Assembly (NCBI GenBank): GCA_905221605.1
Contig: CAJNDS010000088.1
Span: 1-27,500 of the forward strand
Length of the DNA stretch: 27,500 nucleotides
Reading direction: 5' to 3'
Origin: Symbiodinium natans
Taxonomy: Eukaryota; Sar; Dinophyceae; Suessiales; Symbiodiniaceae
The notes beneath the pieces are model-generated. The model saw only the letters and a program-made list of their open reading frames with translations, made no database searches and was not told the origin of the DNA. Shown one piece after another: positions 1 to 10,200 of the stretch (positions within the stretch are counted from its first letter, which is position 1; each line of letters opens with the position of its first letter). A program made the translations under genes and the position numbers.

Positions 1-627
1 GGGGGGGAAGGTGGGCAGGGGGGGTGGGAGGGGGTTGATTCCGACACTTGGAGTTCGTACAAAGCAACATCATGTCTTGGGCGGCTGTCTCGGTTGCTAG
101 TGTCTCCGCTTAATGTACTGCCCCTGATAGTGGCATGGCGCCTGCAATGGTCAAGCGAGAAGGATGTTCCAATCTCTCCTCCTTCCACATCAGTCGTGCC
201 AAAATGAGCTTGCTAGAAAGAGACAGCGTAAGGTGCCCAAATGAGTGGTGGCCCAATGTATCGGCAGTCTTTGGCGCAGAGACGTCAACGAAACCCTGTG
301 AGTGTACGTTCACACGTTTGTCTCGCGGGTGATCCTTCCGCAGGACGCTAACATGGTGGCCGTGTTGGGGGCCATTTGCTGATAAACGAGTTCCGGAACC
401 AACATTCGACCCAAACTACTTTCTGCACTCCTGTGCCTTCTTTGTCCGTAGAAGTAGAAAACATCGAAAATCACAGTGTTTTCAGGCCCTCAAGCCTCCA
501 AACGCACCATGGTTTGCACGTTGTTCCCGTGGTAGAAACCCAAACACTCGTGAATAACGATGTTTCCAGCATCCACAAGTAAGCCTGGCAGCCCGAAACC
601 ACCAGGCAAACTATGTACATGCGACCA
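1..627 (-). pseudogene. Coding-like minus-strand region, frame broken or spliced
   Basis: Minus-strand reading gives protein-like segments in more than one frame. 493-627 is open and includes LLVDAGNIVIHECLGFYHG. An in-frame TGA at 490-492 follows, then 59 further open codons to a TGA at 310-312 (includes MLVPELVYQQMAPNTATML). A second frame is open from about 313 down to a TAA at 110-112 (includes LILARLMWKEERLEHPSRL). This could be a decayed gene, or a spliced gene whose introns I could not place. No family recognised. Some plus-strand ORFs overlap, but they look less protein-like. Confidence 0.35.
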
Positions 628-929
628 TGTAGGGAATCAGGGTTTGCCAGAACAAGAGCCTTGAGCCTAGAGCCTACACGTAGCTCAATCAGATTTAGGG
701 TTTAAGTCGTAAACAATTCCAGAGCTTGGGGAGATTGATGTTTGAGCCCACATTCTACAAAACGTAAACGCGCCCGCCACTCCACGCCCCTTGTGTTTTT
801 TTGCGGTAAGCGGAATTTATTGCCCTAAGCCACAGCCGACCCAGCACATCCGTCGTGAACTCCCCTGGGTTTTGGGAGGGTCTGAGAAAATATTCGGGGC
901 CCCCCGCAGCCTTGGGCGGGACACCCGAC
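628..929. other. Unassigned spacer
   Basis: Ordinary mixed sequence with one scrap of TTTAGGG near 696. Open frames exist on both strands at about 755-1030, but no frame stands out and no splice pair is convincing. Confidence 0.3.
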
Positions 930-1530
930 ACAAACTCAACCAAGTGCAAAAAGGCGCAGGCGTCCAGGAAGTGGCCCAAGTGATGCAAGTCCCCGAGTGA
1001 CACAAACGTCCCGAACGTCTTGCATATCACAAAGTGACTGAGCCAAGTATTTCATGTGATCCAGGTGACCTAAGACCTAAGTGTCCCACCCTAAACCCTA
1101 AACCCTAAAACCTAAACCCTAAACCCTAAACCCGAAACCCCGGGTGAATGAGGTGTCCCCTCAGTTTGAAGTGTTCAGGTGGCCCCCAAGTGCTCCAAAC
1201 GACCCAAGTGCCACCAGGGTCCCAAGTGTGCCTTGAGTGTCAAACAAAGTGACCTAAGAAACTAGCACATCGGATTCTACCTAAGTGACCAATGTGGCCC
1301 AAGTGGACCTTGTAACACAAGGCTGCAAGTGACCAGGTGATCCGGAATGTCCCAAGTGTGACCCAAGATCCTCACATGTTAAAAGCGGTGACGACAGCGC
1401 CACGTATCCTAAGTCACCCAAGCGACCGAAGTGTCGCAGGTGACCCAAGTGATCCAAGTAAACGTGTTCCCAGTTCTTCCAAATATTTCAAGTGTCCCAA
1501 GTCTGACCCCAAGCGACCTGACTCGAAGGT
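930..1530. repeat. Degenerate short-period repeat, AAGTG-type
   Basis: Variants of CCCAAGTGACC recur roughly every 9-10 bases, for example near 940-1000, 1185-1235, 1290-1370 and 1440-1505. The copies are too diverged for a fixed period. A CCCTAAA tract interrupts the block at 1089-1140. The plus-strand ORFs at 1337-1661 run through this repeat and are probably by-products of it. Confidence 0.6.
1089..1140 (-). repeat. CCCTAAA tract
   Basis: About seven heptamers with a few indels, embedded in the AAGTG-type repeat. Strand given is the one reading TTTAGGG. Confidence 0.9.
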
Positions 1531-1702
1531 GGCTCCAGCGAAGAGTTTCGTATCGAAGTCGTTCAGTCAAAAGTACATGTTGCTTTGAAAAACAAAGAAG
1601 GCCTTCGCTCCATGAGAGTTGTAAGTGCGGGGCCTTGTTGTGGGTAGGTCTGCAAGACTAATGCACGCAGACAAAGCGCGCTTTCGTTTGGCACGCAGCT
1701 AA

Positions 1703-1826
1703 GCCCTAGGCCCTAAACCCGAAACCCGAAACCCTAAACCCTGAACCGTTAACCCTAAACCCTGAAACCCTAAACCCTTAACCCTAAACCTAAACCCGTA
1801 ACCCTACACCCTGAACCCTAAACCTG
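1703..1826 (-). repeat. Degenerate CCCTAAA tract
   Basis: Heptamers with CCCGAAA, CCCTGAA and CCGTTAA variants, much more diverged than the next tract. Confidence 0.85.
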
Positions 1827-1829
1827 ACT

Positions 1830-1895
1830 CCAAAGTCTGCGAGGGAAGAGGCTGGCCAGACAGTCCATCGCACCTCGGCAACATCAGGACGACGC
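1830..1895 (-). CDS. Possible exon between two telomeric tracts
   Basis: On the minus strand, an acceptor-like GGTTTCAG is followed by an open frame that includes VAEVRWTVWPASSLADF. A second frame is also open and the donor is unclear. Weak, unplaced candidate. Confidence 0.25.
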
Positions 1896-1900
1896 TGAAA

Positions 1901-2010
1901 CCCTAAACCCTAAACCCTAAACCCTAAACCCTAAACCCTAAACCCTAAACCCTAAACCCTAAACCCTAAACCCTAAACCCTAAACCCTAAACCCTAAACC
2001 CTAAACCCTA
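1901..2010 (-). repeat. Perfect CCCTAAA array
   Basis: Almost sixteen uninterrupted heptamers, which suggests recent origin or strong homogenisation compared with the degenerate tract 80 bp to its left. Confidence 0.97.
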
Positions 2011-2044
2011 CGTACTGCTTCTTGGACTTCTGGCTTGCGGGTCC

Positions 2045-2240
2045 TTGGTTTTGGGGTTCTTGGGGTTTGGGGTTTGGGGTTTGGGGTTTAGGGTTTGGGG
2101 TTTGGGGTTTGGGGTTTGGGGTTTGGTGGCTGTAAGGTGTAGGGTTTTGGGGTTTCGGGGTCGGGGTTCAGATTGCTGGGGTTGCGGGTTGGGGTTTCGA
2201 TTTGGCGCTTTGGGCTTGGGGCTTGGGGCTTGGGGTTAGG
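2045..2240 (+). repeat. TTTGGGG-type array
   Basis: GGGGTTT heptamers, clean to about 2130 and diverged after that. A to G at one position of TTTAGGG has been fixed across the block. The repeat-encoded ORFs here (GFGVWGLGF-like) are artefacts. Confidence 0.9.
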
Positions 2241-2272
2241 GTTTGACGCGGTCTTGGAGTCAGTCCCATCCC

Positions 2273-2350
2273 TCAGTGAGACAGCTGATGCTTTTTCCAG
2301 CACATGGGCGCATCATCCCTCAATGTCATCCGGCGTGGCACACACCGCTC
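2273..2350 (-). CDS. Gene A, candidate terminal exon
   Basis: Acceptor TAGAG|GAG, then 25 in-frame codons (includes MTLRDDAPMCWKKHQLSH) to a TGA at 2273-2275. It continues in phase from exon 2432-2509. An overlapping frame (includes VLEKASAVSLRDGTDS) stays open further left, so the end is uncertain. Confidence 0.4.
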   Translation of the reverse strand, partial: ERCVPRRMTLRDDAPMCWKKHQLSH

Positions 2351-5300
2351 CTCTACAACCCTTTGGGGTTTGGGGTTTGGGGTTTGGGGCTATGGGTCCC
2401 TGAGCCCTACGCCCACCCGAAATCCCTAAACCAACATCATGGACCGCAACTGTCTGCCTATGTCAGTTATGTTGACCGAGCTGCATCCCCCGACCGGCAG
2501 TTTTATTGGCTCTTCGGCTTTAGGGTTAGAGTTTAGGGTTTAGGGTCAACTTTCAACCCACAAGTAAGTCTCAAAGCCTGAAAGCAAGGCGTGAACACTC
2601 AACCCAAGACCCTACACCCTCGACTCCTTCGCCCCATGCCCTCAAGCCCCTCACCCCAAACTCCATAACCCCCGCACTTGTTTGAATACTTGACCCCTCA
2701 GCGCTAGACTCCCTAGCCCTAGCCCAAACCCTAGATCCTAAGAACTAAGCCCTGCAAGCCCCCCTCATCCTACAAACCCTAGAGTGCTCAGCCTAAACCC
2801 TAAACCCTAAACCCTCAACCCTATACCCTAAACCCTAAACCCTAAACTCACCTTTACGCCTGGCCGCAGGGACACACGGGTCTCCAGCCATCCCTTGTCT
2901 CGATCTCGGACATCGGCCTTGCCTCAAAGGAGGGGGAGAAGGGAGGGGGGGGGGGGCAGGAGGGTGTTAGGGTTTAGGGCTTAGGGCTTAGGGCTTAGGG
3001 CTTAGGGTTTAGGGTTTAGGGCTTAGGGCTTAGGGCTTAGGGCTTAGGGCTTAGGGCTTAGGGTTTAGGGTTTAGGGTTTGGGGTTTAGGGTTTAGGGTT
3101 TTAGGGTTTTAGTTTCGGGTTGAGGGTTAAGGGTATGGGTGGGGGTGGGGGGTGCTTTAAAGCCAAACCCTAAACCTTAACCTAAACCCCAAACCCTAAA
3201 CCCTAAACCCCCAAACTCCCAAACTCCCAAACCCCAAACCCCAAACCCCAAACCCCAAACCCCAAACCCCAAACCCCAAACCCCAAACCCCAAACCCCAA
3301 ACCCCAAACCCCCCCAAACCCCAAACCCTGAACCCCAAACCCCAAAGCCCAAACCCTAAACCCTCAACCCCCTTTTAGCTCAAGGGTCGCGGAAGCGGCA
3401 TGGTCAGCTGGAGGTTGACCATCTCCTGCCGGTGCACCCCTTTCCCTCACCTCCCCTAAGCCCAAAACCCTCAGTGCTAAGCCCTAAACCCTAAACCCTA
3501 AACCCTAAACCCTAAACCCTAAACCCTAAACCCTAGGGTTTAGGGTTTAGGGTTTAGGGTTTAGGGTTTAGGGTTTAGGGTTTAGGGTTTAGGGTTTCGG
3601 GTTTAGGGTTTAGGGTTTAGGGTTTAGGGTAAACCCTGGTTGACCATCTCCTGCCGCTGGACCGGGCCGCAGGTCGCTTGGGCACTCCAGTTCTTGTGCA
3701 TGCCTGGGAGGAGGGTTTAGGGTTTGGGGTTTGGGGTTTGGAATTTAGGGTTTAGGGTTTAGGGTTTAGGGTTTGGGGTTTGGGGTTTGGGGTTTGGGGT
3801 TTGGGGTTCTAGGGCTGGAGATCCCTACACCAGAGCCGGTGCGGACGCGCATGCAGGGCTAAACCCTAAACCCCAAACCCTAAGCACCAAACCCTAACAA
3901 TGCGACGCGTGTAAGTAGCCCCATCAACGCCGGCTTTGGCATGCTGAGAGATGATGTTGCACACTAAACCCTGAACCCTAATTGAACCCTAAACCCTGAA
4001 CCCTAAGCCCTAAACACTAAACCCTAAACCCTAAACTCTAAACCCTAAACCCTAAATACCCTTAACCTATGTCAAGCGTTCAGAAACTCCGCAGCACAGG
4101 CACAGGACATGGCCAGCTGCAGCGATAAGTTCCCTCCCAGCTGGCACAGCCTGGTCGAGGGCTTAGGATTTAGGGTTTAGGGTTTAGGGTTTAGAATTTA
4201 GGGTTTAGGGTTTAGGGTTTAGAATTTCGGGTTTAGGGTTTAGGGTGGGTCTAACTTTCTAGCTCCTGTAATCCAGTTCATTGGTCTAGTTCATTGAGAC
4301 CCTGGAATCCATCCCACCTGTCAGTCTTGCTCATGAATCCGCCCTTGAGACCCTAACTTTCATATCTTGGTCTAACCGTTCACACCCTTGTCTTACCTAT
4401 CATCTGGTCTAGAAACCGTACCATCATGAGTCTTTCTACGAGACAGGAACTCTCTTGACAAGGAACCCACCCTCGGGACCCCAACCGCCTGTCTAACCTT
4501 CCGGAATCTCCTAAAAGCCCAAAATTAGTATTAAAATTAGGGGTAATGAAGTGAATACGAAGCACGCCCTAATTTAATACTACTTTTGTTGGGCTTTTAA
4601 AGGAGTTCACGGCCGGTTGGTTCTCTGGGGAGGTTTAGGGTTTAGGGTTTAGGGTTTAGGGTTTAGGGTTTAGGGTTTAGGGTTTAGGGTTTAGGGTTTA
4701 GGGTTTAGGGTTTAGGGTTTAGGGTTGAGGGGTTAGGGTTGAGGTTTAGGGGTTTAGGGTTTAGGGTTTTGGGGTTTCGGGTTTAGGGTTTAAGGGGGGG
4801 CGGGGGGGGAGGGGGCGAGGGGGGGTGGTGGGGGAGTGGGGGGAGGCGGGGAATCCTTTCGTGCTGAATTGGGCTAGGGGTTTAGGGCTTTTGGGTGGCC
4901 ATTTAGGGTTTAGGGTATATAGGGCTTAGGGTTTACGGTCTTGTGAGCATTGTTCAAGAAGTCATTGGGGCGAACCCAATTGGCTTCGTCTTATGGTCTC
5001 TCAAGCAAACGCCTACCTCTGAGGGCGGCCGGGGAAAGATCTTGAGACCCCTTTGAGACCCCCAGATTCTGCATGTAGACTACCAATGTATGGGGCCCTC
5101 AAGCCCTAAAGCCAGTTTCGAATCCTGAGGGAGGGGGGGGGGGGGGGGGGGGAGGCAGAGGTTATCAACCCTAAACCCGAAAGCCTGGACCGACTCGTGG
5201 TTGGGATCGTAAGAAAATGTTAAAGTTATATTCCTTATTGGGTTTTAAGTACCCTTAAAAATGTAAAATGTTTCCCGACTATGACAAAGTAAATCCATCG

Positions 5301-7177
5301 ACTCACCCAAAACCCTGAGCCCCTAAAGCCTGAAGCCATAGACCCCTACACCACGAAACGAAAACGAAGAACCGCACCGTACGACCTCGAAAGAGAGGCT
5401 ACCTGGTTCAGGGGACACCAAGAATTGAGATTTAGGGTTTAGGGTTTAGGGTTTAGGGTTTAGGGTTTAGGGTTTAGGGTTTAGGGTTTAGGGTTTAGGG
5501 TTTAGGGTTTAGGGTTTAGGGTTTAGGGTTTAGGGTTTAGGGTTTAGGGTTTAGGGTTTAGGGCTGCCTGGCATAGATACCCAGCTATTGGTCTGAAACA
5601 GAACCTCAGTTTTGACTGGCTCGCAAGCCCCAGGAACCCACGGAGCCCTAGAACCTGAAACCTAAACCCTGGGTCTAGGGTTTAGGGTTTAGGGTTTCGG
5701 GTTTAGGGTTTAGGGCTTAGGGTTTCGGGTTTCGGGTTTCGGGTTTAGTGTTGAGTGTTTAGTGTTTCGGGTTTAGGGTTTAGGGTTGAGGGTATAGGGT
5801 TTCAGGGTTTACTTCACTGATGCCCAAGTAGCCTTGAACCCACAGGCCATGGCTCACGGCCATCGTTCGTCAGCACCACATGCGCGACGATCTTCAGGGG
5901 GTTTGGGGTTTAGGGTTTAGGGTTTAGGGTTTTAGGGTTTAGGGTTTAAGGGTCCGCCTGGTTTTGGGGGAGGGAACCCTCCCCCTCCCCTCCCTTACAC
6001 CCCCAAAAACCTGAAAAAGGGGGTTGGGGTTGGCGCAGCCCCCCGCCCCCCCCAACCCCCCCCACTTGGCTTTGCAGCACGCTTTGCACAGCTTAAAACA
6101 AACAGCGGGGGGGTTGGGGGGGGCGCAGCCCCCCCCATTTGCAAACAATGTTCTCACGATGCGTAGAAGTGGTGGTAGTGGTTGGAAAACCTTCTATTTT
6201 CTCGATCTTTCAATGGGAAAACCTCTATTTCTTCATACTCCCACAAGAAAACGTCTACTGTCTTCACGTTTTCATGAGAAATCCTCTATTATCTCTATGT
6301 TTCCATCGGAAAAACTCTACTTCTACACGTTTTAAGCAAAAACCTTCCATTTTCTTTGCATTCCAATGGCTTCAAAGAACAATTCATAATACATACTACA
6401 TAATATATAAAATATACTATATAATGAATAATAAATAATGAATTAATTAATAAAAAATAATATTATACATTTTATATATTGTATATTATGTATATAGTAT
6501 GTATTATATATTATATGCTTTAGATTATGCATTATATCCAGTATATAATATACCATATGCGATATAGATAGATAGATATATATATATATGTATATTTGTT
6601 TATTTATTTATGTTTATATTTACTTATTCATATACATACATATATCATATAACGTACAACAATATGAAAATATAAATATAAACATAAATGATATATATAT
6701 ATAAATATAAGTGTGTATATATATATACATGATACATAATAATATTAATATATCTAATGTATAATAATATATAGTATATATATATATATATATATAATAA
6801 TATATTTATTATAATATAATATAATATAAATATATATATATATAATATAATAATATATATATAATATATATATAACATAATAGATAATATACTCTACATA
6901 AGACAATAATACATATATACATAAATACATAGCACATAATAAAATAGCAATTATACATAAAATTAATACTACATAGTACAGAATACATAATACATAATAC
7001 ATAATACATAATATATAACACATAATATATAAATATATATAATATATAATATATAATATATAATATATAATATATAATATATAGTATATAATATATAATA
7101 TATAATGTATAATATATAAAATGTAATGTGTAATGTAATGTGTATTATGTAATATGTATATATATATATATATATGC

Positions 7178-7222
<45 letters not shown>

Positions 7223-10200
7223 CACACGTTGACCTTCACTATCGTGTGTGTATATACTATATATTGAAATTTATTGATTTTTATTTATTTGTTTAATTAA
7301 TGTATTTATTTATACACATAGGACCCGCAGGACCAGGCGACAAGCAGACCAGAGGACCAGAGGACCAGGGGACCACAAGACCAGGGGACCACGGGACCAG
7401 GGGACCACGGACCACAGCCAGAGGACCACGGGACCAGAGGACCACTGGACCAGAGGACCACGGGACCAGAGGACCACGGGACCAGAGGACCACGGGACCA
7501 GAGGACCACGGGACCAGAGGACCACGGGACCAGAGGACCACGCAGGTGGGCCGGATGGCTTATTTTTGTTTTTGATCCTTACTATTTTTTTTTGATCCCT
7601 ATTGTTTTTCTTTTTTGATGCTGATTGTTTTTTTTTTATGGGGGGGGGAGGGGGGGGGAGGGCGGGGGGAGGGCGGGGGGAGGGGGTTTGGCGTAACCCT
7701 GCTTATACGTGCCCTAGAAGACACTCCCGTACCACCAAAGCTTATTAAGTGAACGGCTTTTTGGGTCGCCCTAAACCTTAAACCCTAAACCCTAAAGCCT
7801 AAACCCTAAAGGTAATGCCGCTGATTGCGGCCCCACACGTTTTGCGCGTGTCTTGTGGCTGTCGTACGCCAGAAAACGCAGAAAACTCGAGGTTTTTGCG
7901 CGTTGCATGCGCGGGACGAATTTTGACTATGGTCAAAATCACCACTGGCACCGAGGCTTCGGTGCTTGTGAGCGCGAAAACGCTGCGCACAGCGATGTTT
8001 TCAAGACGCGCGCATGGCACCCAAAAAAGTGCTTGCTTTTCGCACGCTGTTTTCGCAGGAAAACACTGCGCACAGCATTCTTGCGCTTATGTTGTACACA
8101 GAGGCAATATTGTGGACAGAGAGGCAAACATGCTGCAAATACCAGTGCTGTGGCATGTTCGCCGAAGGCATTAGTGCTTGTGACCGCGTGTCTTCTTCCA
8201 TAATATGTTGTATAGAGAAGCAAAAATGCCGCATACCAGTGTTTTGGGCATTGTCGCCAAGGGCACGAGCGCTTGTGACCTCGTGTCTTGTACCAGAAAC
8301 GTCAAACATCCCTTGGCAAAAACGCTCTAAATACCGATGTTTTGGGCAGGATCGTCATATTGATGGACGTAATTCCCCCCCCCCCCCTCCAAAGGCCGAA
8401 AACCCGGAAACCTGCTGAAACCTTCGGGGCCGCAATCAGCGGCGTTAGCCTAAACCCTAAACCTAAAATCCTAAACCCTATATAAACCCTAAACACCCAC
8501 CTTCAGTCCGGGGAATCGCGGCTCGTTGCCCCAAATGCCCTTGAGCAAGTTGGGCCTCGCCAGGGTCTGAGGTTTAGGGCTTCGGGTTTAAGGTTTAGGG
8601 TTCAGGGTTGAGGGTTGAGGGTTGAGGGTTTAGGGCCGTTCGGGGTTTGGGGTTTAGGGTTTAGGGCTTCACGTTCTGGGATCAGGCAAGCTCAGCACAA
8701 GCCAGCACCACGTGCTGCTAAGCTCAAGAGCCGAGAAAGACACGCGACCTGTGCTTCAGAGGCTGTGGGTCTAACGTTCTGGCGCCTAAGCTCACGTTTT
8801 CGCGCAGGACGAAGAATGGGACAACCTTCTGATCTGGTGAAGGACGAAGGACAGGAGGATCACAATGACCTTGAGTCCCGCCAAATTATACCTTGTGTCG
8901 TCGCCAGAAATGCCGAGTGGGATTGTGCAGTTTGCGAGCGCAAGCAGGATGCGGGCCATGGTTTGCCTGCCAGTCTGTCCAGAATTCCTCTCGGGCACTT
9001 TGCCCGATCTGCACACCTTTGTCCTAATTGCTTGTGGGCCAGCCTGAACCCCTCACACCCCAGTCGTGACGGTGTGTTCCTCATCCCTCCTATCGGCAGT
9101 TTTCCAAATTCAGGTTGGACCACCAAAAAGAGTTTAGGGTTTAGGGTCTAGGGTTTCTGAATTTCGACAACTACCCATATGCCCTGCCCGAAACCGAGCC
9201 AGGGTTCACAGTCTAGAGTTTTGATAGCCAGCCTACCCTGCGAATCCCACCCCACAGTGTCCCAGACTTACATAACAATAACCCTGAATCTAAACCCTGA
9301 ACCCTAGCCCTAAACCCTCAGCCCTCAACCCTAAACCCTAAACCATATAGCAATTACAAGCTAGGCGGCTCAATTTAAGGTTTTGGGTTTTGGGCTTAGG
9401 GTTTAGGGTTAAGGGAAACGACACGCTGCCAGGCGCGCGTCGCTGCTGGTTGAGGGCTTGGTCTTAGGTCGTTACTACTAACCTAGACCCTAAATCCTAA
9501 ACCCGAAGCCCGAAACCCTAAAACACTCTAAAACACCCTAAACCCTAAACCCTAAACCCGATACCCTAAACCCTAAACCCTAAACCCTGAACCCTAAACC
9601 CTAAACCCTAAACCCTACACTCTAAACCCTAAACCCTAAACCTTAAACCCTAGGACCAAGTAGCCCTCTTCGTTTACCTCAACTTATTTTGAGCATGGGA
9701 TAGATAGCCCTAATCCGAAACCCGACAACGAGGGCGGACTTCGGGTTCGGGTTGAGGAAATCCCTAGACCTTAACAGCCTAAAACCCTGAAACCTTGAAA
9801 CCCTAAACCCTCCTGAAATCCGCAAATGACCCCAAGCCCTAAACCCGAAATACCTGAAGCCCCCTAACCCCCTAAACCCCTCAAAACCCCTCAACCCCTC
9901 AACCCCTCAGCCCCTCAACCCCTCAACCCCTCAACCCCTAAACCCCTAAACCCCTAAACCCCTAAACCCCTAAACCCCTCAACCCCTAAACCCCTAAACC
10001 CCTAAACCCCTAAACCCCTAAACCCCTAAACCCCTAAAACCTAAACCCCTAAACCCCTAAACCCCTTAATTAACCCCCAAACCCCTAAACCCCCAAACCC
10101 CTAAACCCCTAAAGCCCTAAACCTCGAAAGCCCTAAACCCTAATTCCCCCAAAACCCCAAGCCCGCCTGATCTTCCCCAGACGAAGGGCACCAGACAGGC

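Noticed and set aside
2045-2536. GFGVWGLGF-type ORFs, also at 10202-10597 and the start of 8615-9151
   Set aside because: Encoded by TTTGGGG/TTTAGGG repeats.
3482-3629. Relic of chromosome end-to-end fusion
   Set aside because: The order is CCCTAAA then TTTAGGG; a fusion of two ends would give TTTAGGG then CCCTAAA.
3899-3943. Minus-strand exon HAKAGVDGATYTRRI
   Set aside because: Acceptor and GTTAGGG donor look fair, but its phase does not fit between 4078-4140 and 3651-3703, which join directly.
6184-6369. CRISPR array
   Set aside because: Units are contiguous and diverged, with no conserved repeat separated by unique spacers.
6645-7239. Ile/Tyr-rich ORF of up to 161 codons
   Set aside because: Translation of AT microsatellite DNA.
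7300-7575. Trp/Pro/Gly-rich ORFs in several frames on both strands
   Set aside because: They are read from a 16-bp tandem repeat, which cannot contain a stop in any frame; no independent coding signal.
9059-9089. 31-nt minus-strand exon (RDEEHTVTTG) upstream of 8892-9023
   Set aside because: Good CGATAG acceptor, but its one-base start does not match the phase-0 end of 10167-10233.
8615-9151. 178-codon plus-strand ORF with CAVC and CPNC pairs as a zinc-ribbon gene
   Set aside because: Both ends are telomeric repeat and three other frames are also open. The minus-strand exon 8892-9023 has better splice signals. Not fully excluded.
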